DNA from: Septoria linicola
Taxonomy: Eukaryota > Ascomycota > Dothideomycetes > Mycosphaerellales > Mycosphaerellaceae
NCBI GenBank assembly: GCA_024114885.1
Contig: CP099420.1
Location: forward strand, 2,108,001-2,172,000
Direction of reading: 5' to 3'
Length of the DNA stretch: 64,000 nt
A program made the position numbers and the translations under genes. Below the pieces are notes generated by a model. That model ran no database searches, was not told where the DNA came from, and saw only the letters and a program-made list of their open reading frames with translations. Of the stretch, positions 10,835 to 23,357 are shown piece after piece (positions within the stretch are counted from its first letter, which is position 1; every line of letters starts with the position of its first letter).

Positions 10835-12103
10835 ATGCCGTCCGCGACCGAGATCGCGCTTTCAACACTTCTGCCTACCGTGTCCTTCCTTCCACCCGAT
10901 CTGATCGCACTCGCCAACAGCCTCCTTGCTCAATCTCGATCGAAAGCAGCCTCATTGAAGCCAGAAGAAGAAATCGGCCGAACATATGCATGCGCTCACA
11001 TTGCTGCTGAACGACTAAAAAAGCGCTTAGATCTGGAGTTGGACAAGCCGAAGCCACCATGTCCGCCAAAGGTGTACAAAAAGCTATATGGCTATCTCGA
11101 TGGGGCTCTCAGTGCGCCTATTCCGAGGACTCCAAGTAAAAGAGAGAAGGTAGTAGAGGAGAGCACGCCGGGTGGCAGTACTGCGAAGAAGACGACTGCA
11201 AGCGCAGGCAAGCTGAAGACACCCACAACGGCAACGAAGCGGGCGCGGGACGATGCTGTTGTGGTAGGAGAGAGTGATGGGAAGAGAGATGGCCTGCCGG
11301 ATTTCCTTCTGCCAATGGTAAGGGACTTGTGTAAAGCTACCAGGACGCATACAGCTGTACCTCACGTGGTTGTTGGAGCAGGAGCTGCTGCAAAGGAAAT
11401 AGCATCGAGGTTATCGAAGAGAGCTCTGGACGTCGAGCCATCTGCAAAGAGAAGGCGAACGAGGACACCACAAAGCGCAAAGGCAAAAGAGGTTGCGGCT
11501 GAGAACGTTGGAGATGCTGTAGCTGTGGAAAAATGGCCTGCACTTGTTGTTGCGCTCTTCTTGTACACTGTCGCTCGGTTGAGAGGGTCGGAAGTCGAAA
11601 GGGAAGAAATTGGAAATGTCAGGGAGACGGCCTGTGAGGCAGTGGAGCAATATGTCATTCTCAACGCCGCAAGTCTGCCGAAGCAGCTGGATAGTGTCAC
11701 AGCAACGAGCTTGAAAAAGCCTGTGGACTTTTACATGCTTGAGGCAGAGGACTGTGGCTGGCTGAACATGGACTGGTATCGAAACGTGCCCGAGAACGTC
11801 AAAGATGAGCCACTTGAAGAGGATGACGAGGTTGATGTGGCAATGGAGGACGAAGGACCTATCACGCCTCGCAAACGACCTGGAAAGACGCCATTAAGAA
11901 GGAAGGAGAAACATGGTGGGAAAGCTGCACTGGCCGCTGATGGTTTGGAGGAAGACGATCTCGGCGCTGCTGGTCTCTTGGCTGGACTCGGGACGATGTT
12001 CCAGCCTGCGATTGATTGGCTCAGCGATGAGAGGAGAGCAGACTTTGTGAAGTGGAAGAAGAGCATCTTGAAAGAGTGTGTCACTGTTGAGGCGAATGCA
12101 TGA
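10835..12103 (+). CDS. orc6: origin recognition complex subunit 6
   Basis: Single exon of 422 residues with an ATG at 10835. The N-terminal TFIIB-like (cyclin-box) part has the fungal Orc6 pattern: ALSTLLPTVSFLPPDLIALA, SLLAQSR, LKPEEEIGRTYACAHIAAERL, and PPCPPKVYKKLYGYLD. A basic, low-complexity linker (about residues 95-145 and 195-225, rich in Lys, Thr and Ala) separates it from a second helical part (PDFLLPMVRDLCKA ... ALVVALFLYTVARLRG). An acidic stretch and the C-terminal segment DWLSDERRADFVKWKKSIL follow. Orc6 is part of the six-subunit complex that marks replication origins and loads MCM helicase. Several SPxK/TP-type sites in the linker (TPSKR, TPRKRP, TPLRRK) could be CDK targets, as in yeast. 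Confidence 0.88.
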   Translation: MPSATEIALSTLLPTVSFLPPDLIALANSLLAQSRSKAASLKPEEEIGRTYACAHIAAERLKKRLDLELDKPKPPCPPKVYKKLYGYLDGALSAPIPRTPSKREKVVEESTPGGSTAKKTTASAGKLKTPTTATKRARDDAVVVGESDGKRDGLPDFLLPMVRDLCKATRTHTAVPHVVVGAGAAAKEIASRLSKRALDVEPSAKRRRTRTPQSAKAKEVAAENVGDAVAVEKWPALVVALFLYTVARLRGSEVEREEIGNVRETACEAVEQYVILNAASLPKQLDSVTATSLKKPVDFYMLEAEDCGWLNMDWYRNVPENVKDEPLEEDDEVDVAMEDEGPITPRKRPGKTPLRRKEKHGGKAALAADGLEEDDLGAAGLLAGLGTMFQPAIDWLSDERRADFVKWKKSILKECVTVEANA

Positions 12104-12653
12104 GCTGGGTAAGGCTGTCTCGCAATTACTTGATTGAATACAGCTACACGACTTTACGAATGTATGAGAGACAACGGCCGTGAGGACATACCGCGAAGTC
12201 TTCACGATGAATTGGTCCCAGGCAGACTCCTGATCAGCTATCTCCGCAAAGCCTGCGGGTGATCTTGCTTACGATCTTTGCTCCAGGCGGCATGGCGTAT
12301 GCTAGTTTCGAGAGAGACATTTAGTGTCCTCAGCAGTGACGCGACTAAGTTATATGTCAGATCACTGGCCACTGACACTCCGTGGTATGGCACACACCAC
12401 GCCGTTCCAAGCGAAGACAGCGAGCAAGACTGTGCAAAAGATTCTGGAGAGATACATGATTCTGATGTCGATGTTTCCTACACAATGTCAGCGACTTGAA
12501 TGATTTGCCCTCAGTGGACTTCATGCTTCTTGTTACACTGGCTGATGCTCATCTTCTGTGACCTTGGCGAAACGAGAGTGTTGGCAGACAAAGACTTTGA
12601 GTCCGCGATTGAGGTGAGTAGATGCCCTACATGACCCGTCCTGCGACAGATTG
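12104..12653. other. intergenic region between converging genes
   Basis: Space between the 3' ends of ORC6 (plus) and the Zn2Cys6 regulator (minus). Only short, unsupported frames are present. Confidence 0.4.
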
Positions 12654-14962
12654 CTACGCTATGCCCTCAGGCTCTAAAGTCCAGCCCCACTCTTGCATCA
12701 ATTCATCACATCGCAATCCGGTAGCACATCCAGTATCCTGTTCGATGGCTCGCAACAACTCGAGCACGACTTTTCTCTCGTCGTTCTCCTCCAAGCACGC
12801 ACCTGCAGTCGACAGCGGCAGCAGCATCTCCACTCGTATCGCAGGATGTGGTCGACCTAATGCAATACCAATAATCTCGTGCGCGTGCTTGATCGCCTCC
12901 GTCGATACTTCTCGGTACGCCTTAAGTCTGTTTCGGAAGACACCACGCTCATTCGTCATCGGCCGATGCAGGAGCAGGAGTATTCGTGCAAAGTGGTACA
13001 ATTGCATGGCTGCGGCGCAAACGTCTATGCTGAAGAAGACTTCAAAGAGCTGCGAACGCATGGTGCGGCCAGATGCAGGATGTCGAATGTGGGCGCAGGG
13101 TTGGAATGTGTCTGGGAGGTTTCCGTACCAGTGATCGAGCTGTCGTGTCAGGAGATCCCACTGTGACCGCCGTGCACTCGAGTTTTCGTCACTGGCAAGG
13201 TAGTTCATGACGCGTAAAACAAGCCACAGAAGGGTATGCGCGACTAGCTCGGCCAGTACACGACAGTGCGTCGGGTCGTTCTTCACAAAGTCTGTGGATT
13301 TGTACAGTGTTCCATCCTCCTGAAGCTCCAGGCCACAGCTACTCCAGAGCGCAAGGTCTTCTGTGTCTAGTAACGTTCTCTGTTTGTTCAGATATGCAGC
13401 CTGATAGTCTGCTCTTGCGAAGTTCCAAAACGAGGCAAGGCGTCCGATCGTGAGCGATGGCCGCACCTGGTTCTGTATCTGTTGTGAAGGGCTAATGGCA
13501 CCTAAGAGCGACTTCAAGCCTGCCAGATGCTGCAACCAGCCTGTTTCGAGGTTGTCCAAAGATTCGTAAAGCGAGAATATGGACACGGCTACCAGAAGAT
13601 CATCGGAATTCGCCATCGACACGGCCAGCTGTGTATTCGGGCTGGGCGGGTTACTGAGCTCGCCAGAGACCGCTTGCAGGTATTGCCGAGAGAAGGCTAT
13701 CGCCTTGTCGTAATAATTAGCTGCTTTGTAGAACCAGTCAATCTGACTGGTGCTATCGTCAAGCACTTCCATCGCCGAAGGCTTCTGAAATTGTCGGCCA
13801 GTGAAAGGCTTTCTACCTTTAACACGACCGAGCTGCTTCGCTGCAACCGCAGCGATTGCATTTCTCAGTAATGCATCACGAAGGGCTTTGAGGGGTACAA
13901 GATGCGTGAAGTGCTTGTCTCTATCAAACAGATCCATCCTGTAGATTGTCAGTAGGTCAACTCGCCCATGCGTAGGCGCACTCTACTCACCAAGGACCTA
14001 TTGATTCGGTAAAGTGTCTTATCAAGTAAGCCATCTCGTGATCTCGCTCGCTAGTAATCAAGGCACTCGTGTTCAGCTGTGACTCTGGCGCCCAAAGGTT
14101 GCTATCAGAGAAGGATCCGGAGAATATGCCTGTGGATAGTGGTGTGCCAGAAGCAGAGTTGCTCAGTAAAATGTCACTCTGGTCAACCTCGTCAACTATT
14201 TCTGGTATATTAGGCAGAAAGCCGCAAGTATTGCCAGCAGCAGAATAGTATGCATCAGGTTGCAGGTCAAAAAACTCGGGATCGAAGTTGTCACTCTTCC
14301 ATAACGTATCCAGCATAGCATCGTCATTCGTGAGCGGTATTTGCACCGGTGGGTCCGCGAGTAGCATTGCTTCTGTGGTAGGATCAAGAGTCGTGATGGG
14401 CAAGCCATGAGTGAGACCACTTGTCATGCTATTCCGTTGTGCCAGGATAGAATTGTTGAATGCATCAAAGGCAGGAAGCGTAGATGGAGGTTGTGCTAAT
14501 GAAGACGCTCCCAGAGGAGGTATCGTCCCTGCTAGCGTTGTTGCTGGAGATCTCACGTCTGGCTGAGCACTGTTGCTACTGCTGCTCGCCTGTACAGTGG
14601 CCTGATAGAGTCGCTGCGGCCAATTAGTGCTGTGACAGGTCATGGCAAGATTATTGCTTACGGGTGATGCTGCAGCTTTTTCATCGCTAGAAGGTCGATC
14701 GTTTGAGCCTTGATACTTCTTTCTGAGCGTGACGCCTTCGTCGACAAACTTTCGTTTCTTGTCGTAGCCAGGGCATGGCTTGCCCAGCTTCTCGCATCGC
14801 AGACACGTCGGCTGTGTCTTGTCACACTGCCAACAAGTGTGAGTATGGCAGCTTGACTGCTGGAGAGCCTGCAGAAGCTCTAAGCTTGACGCGGCGATCT
14901 CTCACCTTGACCCTACGCTCTCTGCACCTGTCGCAAGCCCTCTCGGATGCTTCTTGGGCCAT
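12654..14962 (-). CDS. Zn2Cys6 transcription factor with DUF3468/Fungal_trans_2-like domain
   Basis: Three exons, 14962-14906, 14826-13991 and 13938-12654, separated by introns of 79 and 52 nt, give 725 residues. The DNA-binding cluster is complete once exon 1 is joined: Cys10, 13, 20, 27, 30 and 37 with C-x2-C-x6-C-x6-C-x2-C-x6-C spacing (ACDRCRERRVK then CDKTQPTCLRCEKLGKPC). The first intron splits the cluster just before Cys20, a common position in this family. A Ser/Thr/Pro-rich region follows, then a long helical ligand/regulatory region (HFTHLVPLKALRDALLRNAI, WFYKAANYYDKAI, and VSIFSLYESLDN). Such proteins regulate secondary metabolism, nutrient use or stress genes. The target is not indicated by the neighbours. 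Confidence 0.88.
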
Positions 14963-15412
14963 TTGCGATACTCAGGCACGGATCAAGCCCGCACACGCTG
15001 CAGAGACGCTCATAAGTCTTCAAATCATGCAAATACCACAGCACACCTTCTCAGCTCAACGTGATGTTGGCGTTTTGGCGTGGTAAAGTCAGCTCAATGT
15101 CATGTCGAATAAAGTCATCGGGTGAAGTATCGAATGGCACGAGGGTTCCAAAAGCTGATTCAGACGGAACTGCTGGTCTGGTCTGGGGTCTGGTCTTGCT
15201 GTCGTATGCAGGACCAGAAGCTAGGCCACGAACGGAAAGGCACCGATACGATCCACCGAACCTTCCTCGCCGTCATCGCATCACGCAAGTCAGATGCGGC
15301 GACCAGAACATCGACCCAGGCTTCACATTTGCATTCTAGTGACACTTTATGAGAGACATCGATCGATAGCAGGCGTTCCGTCGCAGGCGTTGTCGCGCAC
15401 ATAGACACAGCC

Positions 15413-16572
15413 ATGAAGATCAAACGTGTACGCTCTTGACCTTTTCGCGAACAGGTTTTGTGAGCCTTGCACTGAAACACTAACGATGGCGACTATAGAT
15501 TTTCATATACCCAGTCAAGTCATTGCGACCTGTCGAGGTCAATGCAGCTGAGATCACGAACGAAGGACTGCGCTTTGATAGGCAATATGTCCTTGTCAAG
15601 CCGCCCACAGAAGAGACCAAGGGCCTTGCGGAACACATCACGATCAAGAACCATTTCGAATTGGGACTGTTCCATACTATGATCGATAAAGCTTGGTCGA
15701 AACTGACGATAACGCATGTTCATGCGGAAGAGAAATCCGCAATAACCATCCCACTCACTCCGTCTCCGGTCAGCTTGTTCAACGCAGAAGTCTTTCAGGT
15801 CAGCATCTTCGGGACCAAAGCTCAAGGCATCGACATGGGCGATGAGGTTTCAGAGTACTTTACGCACCACCTGGGCAAACCAGTCAAGCTGCTGTACATT
15901 GGTGGCAATGGGCAGAGAGAAATTCCGGGCGCCGTGTTCATGCCCAAGCACAAGTATCGCGCATTGTCTATTGCAGTGAACGACAAGCTGCAGCCACAAC
16001 GTGTGCGATTTGCGGATGCGGCACCTTTGCTGATTACTTCAAGTGCATCAGAGGAAGATGCAAGACAGAGACTACCACCCTCAGCTAGGGGCGAAGATCT
16101 GATTGTGAGACTGCGACCCAATATTCACATCGATGTGGGCAATGAAGTCCCGCCATACGACGAAGATCGCTGGGACCTCTTGACTATACGATCAAAGGCC
16201 GATCGGGCGCAGGAAATATCTGTTCGCTGTCTTTTCAGATGTGTTCGATGTCTGAGCTTGAACGCAGACTTGGCGCAAGGAAGGATGATTACCACAAACC
16301 GACAGCTCTATGGGCTTCTGGCGAAGGACAGGAGAGTCAATGAGCTATTTCCACGTAAGAGATTAAACCACCGTGCACGTGTTGTTTGAAAGACATGCTG
16401 ACCCGACACAGACAAGCCTGTATTCGGCCAGTATGCCTGTGCTGGACCAAGTGGCGCCGTGCTGCGTGTGGGCGACGATGTCGAAATAACAGGCCGAGTG
16501 AGCCATCCTCTGTCGCCCATGAGCCCAGGCTCTCCGATCACGCCCATTCTGAAGGAGGACGGCAACACATGA
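15413..16572 (+). CDS. MOSC-domain protein (mARC-like molybdenum cofactor protein)
   Basis: Exons 15413-15427 (only MKIKR), 15499-16354 and 16412-16572 give 343 residues. The tiny first exon is supported because it restores the family start MKIKRIFIYPVKSLRPV and is followed by an intron with a perfect CACTAAC branch site. The N-terminal beta-barrel domain spans about residues 1-120 (NEGLRFDRQYVLV). The MOSC domain follows (LLITSSASEED, LRPNIHIDVGNEVPPYDED), with the cofactor-binding Cys in LFRCVRCLSLNAD and the C-terminal VFGQYACAGPSGAVLRVGD. Mammalian mARC relatives reduce N-hydroxylated compounds using Moco plus cytochrome b5 and its reductase. No ferredoxin domain is fused here. Substrate unknown. 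Confidence 0.88.
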
Positions 16573-17327
16573 GATAACACAATCGTCGATGGAGGAAGAT
16601 CAAATCTGGCCACAACGCACTCAGCTTGCTATATTGGTCTATCACAGGGCGTTCGATGCTCGAGAGATATGCCTGGGAAGTCCAGGCGCGATGCTCGCCG
16701 AGGCCTCAGAATTGCATATTGCATGGCACAACAGCCTATGCCACGCTAAATAAGCCGACTTCGCACCCTGAATGGCCAGAACCCATTGCATGCATCGTGT
16801 GGTTCTGGAAGCACGACTAAGCGAGTGTCTCGCTGTTTTGACACCGGTTTAGGGAACTGTGAGCGAGCTCTTGGCATTCACGTGTAACTTGTCGTGAATC
16901 AGAAATCAGAGATACGACATCGGCCACTCCATCATCTATGCTACACGGTCGCAACGAAAATTTTAGTAGAAGGGGAACATTGCGAGACTCAGTCACCTTT
17001 GCAGATCCACATCGCTCGGACGTATACTTTGCATAAGATTTGGATAATGATGCAGCACGCTGAGCCTAGGATTCTCCCACTAGGTCGTGGTCAAGTTTGC
17101 GATTGCTGGGCTGACAGGCGATCTTAAAGATAGCTACATGTGTGGAAGCCATAGCATACTGTACAGTACTCCGCTAGGGACTAGCTGCATGGTATACCCG
17201 CAGAGCTCGAGCACGCGGTGCACGCTGATGTATGCCATGCACCCAGCGAAAGACATAAGAGCATGTTAGCTCTCGCGACAAACTATGGACCAAGCATACA
17301 CAAGCTTGCCAAGTAGCATCTGAAAGC
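16573..17327. other. intergenic region
   Basis: About 750 nt with only short, poorly supported frames. I see no RNA gene or repeat. Confidence 0.35.
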
Positions 17328-17654
17328 ATGAGCCATTGGAATTACTTCTGTCCCGACCTCCTGGAAGCTCTCATAGCGTGCCTCGATGAACCATCCTCCC
17401 ACTCAGAGAGTCCGATTGACAATGATGCGGAGATCATCACCAATCGAACGACATATCGAGGTGATCGATGGTGGCCGGAGCATCGAACAGCAAGTGCGGC
17501 GGGCGCACAATTCGCTAACTTGAAGCGGCGGACGTCTTGGGCATACGACAGTCAACGCTATCAAACTTACTCCCGCGATGGCCCACGCCCTGGTGCATGG
17601 ATTAGTGAAGAGCAAGTAGACCGGATCATGCGTTGGATGCAAGACCAAGAGTAG
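17328..17654 (+). CDS. small hypothetical protein (108 aa)
   Basis: Single-exon frame starting MSHWNYFCPDLLEALIACLD and ending SEEQVDRIMRWMQDQE. It is hydrophilic with aromatic residues at both ends (RWWPEHR, SWAYDSQRYQTYSRDGPRPG). It has no signal peptide, no membrane segment and only two cysteines. The family is not recognised. It ends 35 bases before the last coding base of the converging MFS gene. Support is length and protein-like composition only. Confidence 0.4.
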   Translation: MSHWNYFCPDLLEALIACLDEPSSHSESPIDNDAEIITNRTTYRGDRWWPEHRTASAAGAQFANLKRRTSWAYDSQRYQTYSRDGPRPGAWISEEQVDRIMRWMQDQE

Positions 17655-17688
17655 TGGCGAACGATTTCTTTAATCATGCTAAAGACCT

Positions 17689-19617
17689 CTATATGATGTA
17701 ACGGAATTGTTTGTTCTGTTCGGGAGTCAGCGGCTTCACACGATGGATCATTGCAACAAGACTGTACTCACAACTTTGTCTGTGGGGTCTTCGAACGCAT
17801 GATCAAATCCTTCATGCACACCGAGCTTGTCTCTTTCGCGGTTATCCCGCTCACAGGCCATGCGATATGCGATCGCCAACAGTCCAGTAATGGCAGCTGT
17901 GACGAATGTAATCACAAACCCCGTTTCATACTTGGGCGCCTCACTCTCAAGGAATATGAGAGGCCCTACAAAGTTCCCTAGGCAGTATCCGATGTATATC
18001 CCAGATGCCGCCAGAGATCGCTTAGTGTAGCCTGCTGTGTTGGCAACTTGGAGGCCCATGAGCACTGCATACGTCGAACCTGTGCTCGGTAAGATGTACA
18101 TTGCAAACAGCAGTCCACCGCGCGCGGAGGATGGCAGTTGCCATAGAAGTAAAGCTGACAAGGTCGTCATCGACTGCGCTGCGGCAATAAGCCATGTTCG
18201 GATATGATCGAACCTCATCGCGCAGAAAGACACAATCAGTACCAGGCTTCCTGCGTATGCGCCAGCAGGCATAGATAGCAGTAGAGAGTTGAGAGAGGTA
18301 AAGCCGAAACCTGAGATAACGATTGGCATGAAGGTCGAAACGGCGCCGTTGGTTACCATTCCGAAAGTTGCCACTGAAAGTGGACATAAGTCAGCGACTG
18401 TCTCAGACATGATGGGTTATGTTCACTGAGATACTCACTGAAGAAGACCAGCCAGAATTTCAAGTCACCAAGCAATTCAACGACTTGGTCTTTCTTCCAG
18501 CGGGTGTTCCGAACTCCAGAGTTGTTTGTCCGCAGTCTGGCAACCAGGACGTATCGTTCTCGCTCGCAAAAGTGTTTGGCACGGATCGGATCTGGTGGTA
18601 GAACGAATAAGAGCACACCGCCCCAGACAATCGTTAATGCTGCGAGGCTTGTTAGTAGCTAGAAAAAGAATCTGGTAGTGAAGCAACGCACCTCCTGCGA
18701 AGAAATACATATAAGTCCAGTTGCGTAGAGCTCCGCGGATATGTCCGAGGCCATAGTTGACAAGAGGGGAGACGACCGCAGTATAGCCTGTGAGGGAGTA
18801 CCATATTCCGATGCGGAACGCCTGCTCATTCTTCTTGTACCATGATCCTACGATCATCCTAGAAGTGACAAATCGAAAGTCAGCGGAGTAAGAGCAGTGT
18901 CTCGTGTGCGTCTGTCTTGTCGCTATATTGACTCAGGTGCAAGATGCTACAGCATCGGCATGACAGGCAAAGAAACTCAAGTCAGGTGAGGTGCCATTTG
19001 GTAGTCGCTTGACGTACATGAACATAGGAGAGATACCACTCTCGAGTGCTCCCAAGAAGAATCTCTGAGCATACAGGCCTTTCCAAGTCGTGCATGCGGG
19101 GGTCAGTATGAGGCATATGCCCCAAAGCGTGACGATAGCTGAAGCAACGCGCTCCACAGAGTACTTCTGAGCAAGTATCATTGTTGGATATGCGCCTCGT
19201 AGAAGGTTAGCAACACTGGCAGTCTCGACCCGTATGCATTACTAGCTCACCAGCCATGAATCCAAGGTAGAAGATCGCGGCAGAGAATGAGTATCGATTG
19301 CCCACGCGCAAGTCAAGATCTTCTATGAGTCCAAAGAGGGCCGCTTGCGACAGCATCGCCTTGTCGTAGTACTGCAAGCCATACGTCGCACACAGGACTG
19401 GCATCAATCGCCAATCGACCTTGCGCTTCAGGCTTGCCTCTTCTGCTTCAGTCCAGCCCGTGAGGTGCGGATTGGCAGCGCTGTAATTGATCAAAATCTT
19501 CGCTGCTTCATCCTCCGGGTTGAGCATCAAATCGAGTCTGAGGTTGAGAGTGTCGGCATCGCTTTCTTTGATTTCAGTCAACCCTTTGGTATCTTGATCC
19601 ATTGCATAACAGTCCAT
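17689..19617 (-). CDS. MFS transporter, allantoate/anion:cation symporter (Dal5-like) family
   Basis: Six exons: 19617-19251, 19195-19018, 18858-18692, 18639-18439, 18373-17772 and 17715-17689, giving 513 residues. Introns are 52-159 nt. Recognisable features are the soluble N-terminus ending DWRLMPVLCATYGLQYYDKA (first membrane segment), the TM4-5 region AQRFFLGALESGISPMFM, GSWYKKNEQAFRIGIWYS, and the C-terminal half with FGMVTNGAVSTFMPIV and SGIYIGYCLGNFVGPLIF. The nine-residue final exon (NKQFRYII) restores the usual DAL5-family ending, which supports the last small intron. Twelve membrane helices are expected, at the plasma membrane. Family members import allantoate, nicotinate, pantothenate, biotin precursors or other organic anions; the substrate here cannot be read from sequence. 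Confidence 0.92.
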
Positions 19618-20909
19618 GGAGCCACGAGTGGCCGATGATTATGGAGGAGGAGCTCAAGGACCGTGGGGTACTGGCTGCGAGTGGGACAGTTCGCTTGCTT
19701 AATATCGAGCTCCATGTTAGCATTGAAATCTACGGGCAAACCTCGCAGCGCAATGACCTCTGCGAGGAGCGTGGCAGTCGGGGCCAAGCGTCAAAGGTTC
19801 GACGTGCTTTGGTCTCGTTCGCTAGGTTTGCGATGAGGCAAGGAAAAGGGAGCATTGCCGAAGATTCAACCACAGCACCCTTGCAATTCTTGGTAGCGTG
19901 GTTGGTCGGGCCGCAGATGGAAGGGACGACTTCGGACCATGATACGAGAACATCCTTATCACTGCGACAAGCTCACATGCTTCAAAGCGAAGCGGGACAT
20001 CTGTAACTTCCATCCTTGGACTGGTTCCGGCAATTGTCGTGCAGCGTAGGACAGGGCGGCAGCGAGACCCCAAGCCACCAGATCTGTCACAACCAGGATT
20101 AGCACACTGCTCGAGCGATCATTGTCACTAGCATAGCGGTGAGACCTCCGAAGAATCATGAGTCGCAGGTGCGGAAAATATGGAGTCAAGATTGATGAAC
20201 ACTATGTGAAAGGACTTCCGATGAAATCATAACGAGTACCAATGAACTCATCACATCCGTTCGTCTGCTTGGTAGTCTGGGCTGGCGGACAAGAAGCCAA
20301 ATGGAGTAATATGGCGATCGAGTCGCAGAGATTGCCGAATAGGCCCGTCAAAAATGCCCTACTGGAGGTGTGCTGATTCGCTCTGAGTCTCAAGATGGCG
20401 CTTCAAATGTGAGTAACCGAACGAATGGTCGGGGGACGTTATCAGAGGTATCAGTATCTTCTACACGAGACTGTCCAATCTGTGATCCGTCTATACGCAT
20501 CCAAGGCGTGATCGCTTATGTACCAGCATTGGAACTGTCTCGTTTGCGAGCTCAAAAATCAGGTGAAGTGTTATCAATACTTCGAAAGCATCTACTCATC
20601 GCGTCTCTTCGCGGCAATTGTGGTATCGACGAATCCAAAAACGTACACTCTAGTCCAAGCACTTGACCTCCGCCCACGCTATGCCAACAGGCCCGCTGCA
20701 ATGTGTGCCCCCCTCAGTGCACTTAAATCCCACCCGTCACAGCTCCGCGCTATTAGTACTAAACAACGCGCGAAGGTGAGCACAAATTTATGTTCAAAAC
20801 AGACCCAAACCCAGACGAAGACACACTCATTGTCCCGTTGTGCTGACTCCAGTTGAACACCTCTTGCTGCATAATTCATCATAGCCTAAACCGTAGGCTT
20901 CATTTTGTT
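19618..20909. other. intergenic region
   Basis: About 1.3 kb between the start of the MFS gene and the 3' end of the RFX gene, both on the minus strand. Only short overlapping frames are seen on both strands. It should hold the MFS promoter next to 19617. No repeat or RNA gene recognised. Confidence 0.35.
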
Positions 20910-23357
20910 TTACAAGGAGATACCTTGACCGTGCATAGCAAACTTGGAAAGCTCGTCGTCCGTCAGCAAGCCGATGCCGCTGTCATCGAGATCAGGCTCT
21001 TGCTGTTGTTGTTGCTGAAGTTTTGTCGGCTCGTAATGAAGACCATGTGTCTGCGCAGAGTGCTGTTGCGCCCCGAAGTGCTGTTGCTGTTGATCGGGCA
21101 TGAACAGCGACTGCTGCGCATTGTCGTGACCGTTTGCATTGGCCCCGCCCGGTCCCATGCTGCTCATTCGGCTTCCACTGTGACTTCGTCCAAGACCGTT
21201 CTCCATGGCAGGAGATTGATACATGCTGTTGCCACTCATTGGCATATGACTCCCGTTGACCTCGAGGAAGCCGCCCATTTCAGCGTTCCACAAAGCCATT
21301 TCGTCCACGAACATCTTCAGGACCCACCAATGGCTGTATGATACGCCGCCCACGATTGTGATGTCTCGAATTGCTGCTGTACCGATGGCCGTTATGCAAT
21401 GAAGGACAGTCCGAGCCGGAGCCTGTGGAAACCTCGTAGGGAGTGACGACACGAATGTTGACCATCTCTCCAGCACATTTTCGGCCGAGATCTGACCAGA
21501 GCCATTTCGAGAGTTTGGCGCGGTCTGGCTCTGCAGGTACTGCGCGAAACCGCCTTCGCCTGCATCGAAGCTGTAGAATGATGCATCGTCCGGGAAAGCG
21601 GAAGCCTGCAGAGGCTCGAGTAAGCTGCGCATTTCTGTCGTCATGATCTTGTACGTCTCTTCATAACCACAATCGGGAAGCTCAGCTTCCATCACACGCT
21701 TCACATTCACCATACTCGTCCATTCCAGCCACATTTGCTCCCGATTCTGGTCAATGGTGAGCAGGTTCGCCGCTGCGTGAGCTGATTGATTGACCCTGAT
21801 AAGGCGGTACAGCAACCCAGCGAAAATAGTGGCAGGTTTCAGCTTGGCGTCGAGGACGTGTGCTGGCTGACTGCTAAATGTCTTTGCAATGTGGGCGTGC
21901 AGCGTCGAGGAGATGTTGTTCAGAATGTTGATCACAACGACTGGCGCCGCTTGCAAGGTAAGTCGTGCCACAAAGCGCACCATCGTTCTGTACATGACCA
22001 GATCGCATTGTTCTATCCATGACGCCAGATTTGGGTGGGTAAATAACTTTTGCACGGGCACAGTCAGGGTGCCGTGAAACGAAGTATACAGCCTAAAGAA
22101 CTGCTTTTCCTTGCAGAACCGGATACTGTCAATGAGCGAGGTGCAGTGTGTCCGGTAGAGGGCGACCAGTGCTTCCGCAGTATCGAGATCGGTTCGAGGC
22201 GGGAGATAAGGGTGTATCGAAGGCAGGATGACAGGCTCATTTTCCGTAAAGGTCGGCATATTGCTTGGCGGAAATCGGAGGGTATGTGTGTAAGACAATG
22301 CGGTTGCAGTGCCAGGCTCGAGTCCACGGGCCTCGGGGTAAAGGAAGGATTGACCTTTCGATGCTGGCCCTCGTGGTGCTGGAGGAGCGGCGGCCTGTAT
22401 ATCGAAAGCGCCATCAGCTGGCGGGAATGCGGCAGTGTCAGCTTGTAAGCGAGGAATGTTGTTGAAGTCAATCTGCTGTGTTCCGGCAGACTGTGATCGT
22501 AGTCGATCGCCGTTTTGCTGAACGGCACCTTGCCACGTTGGTTGAGTGCTTGTTTGTTCGTCCTCAAGCGCCAGATCGACGTAGTGATATTTGCTCTCAC
22601 CACGCACGCCGAGCCTTCGTGTCTGGATGCCGGGAAAGATGACGCGAACTAGCTTGCCGAATGATGCAGGGTTGAGAGGCACGACTCGCTCAGTGCCACA
22701 GCGTGTTGCGTACTGCGAGTAGACGCGATTCCTAGGCACGGATGTCTTTGCTGGTTTGCAGACCGTTCGAAGCCTGATGGAAGTGTCAGCCACCAACGTT
22801 TCTCCTGCCGTGCAGAAAACTTACCATAGCATTGCGAAGAGCTGCTTTGTCTTCTCAGCCATAGGCGTCCGCTCCTTCTGGATGACTTCCACAGCAACCT
22901 CTCGCAACGGCCGTCCCTCATTCTTGTGCAGCATTTCTCGCAGCTCTTTGTCATTCGTTGCAGTCACAGCAGAGCCTTTCCTCCTCTTGTCGTCATGTAA
23001 GTCCAGCCCAGAGTTAACGGGCACCGACCCCATCCTGACATGGCCTGCATACGCCATATCTTGTTGTGGCAGATATGGAGACTCGTGGGCTCCGTATGCC
23101 TGCGGCATGGCATATTGCATATTATGCGCGTGTTGATGTCCTAGATGAGCGTGTTGCTGATGCTGCAGCTGTTCGTAATGTGGCATGGCTGGCTGTGTCA
23201 TAGTCGCTCCGTATTGCAATAATGCAGCCTCGGGCCCATGGGCCATATATGCCGCCTTCGCATCATGCGCCGCTGGTGGCAGTGAGCCGTGTCGTTGCGA
23301 TGTCGCGCTCGTGGTGGACGCCCGCGACTCCGGTCGCTGGCTGTTCCGCGCGGACAT
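20910..23357 (-). CDS. RFX-family winged-helix transcription factor
   Basis: Two exons, 23357-22825 and 22773-20910, give 798 residues. The 51-nt intron interrupts the RFX DNA-binding domain after the Trp of LFAMLW. The domain continues LRTVCKPAKTSVPRNRVYSQ, then CGTERVVPLNPASFGKLVRV and FPGIQTRRLGVRGESKYHYV, all diagnostic of RFX winged helices that bind X-box DNA. The N-terminus is His/Gln-rich and disordered. A large helical dimerisation-type region follows (about residues 330-620). The C-terminus has a polyglutamine run (encoded near 21001-21018) and an acidic tail (EPDLDDSGIGLLTDDELS). Fungal relatives (yeast Rfx1/Crt1, Aspergillus RfxA) control DNA-damage, cell-cycle and morphology genes; Crt1 recruits Tup1, also present here. 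An upstream short ATG exon cannot be excluded. Confidence 0.9.

Noticed and set aside
20679..20882. possible small hydrophobic protein on the minus strand
   Set aside because: Short, overlaps open frames on the other strand, no family resemblance.
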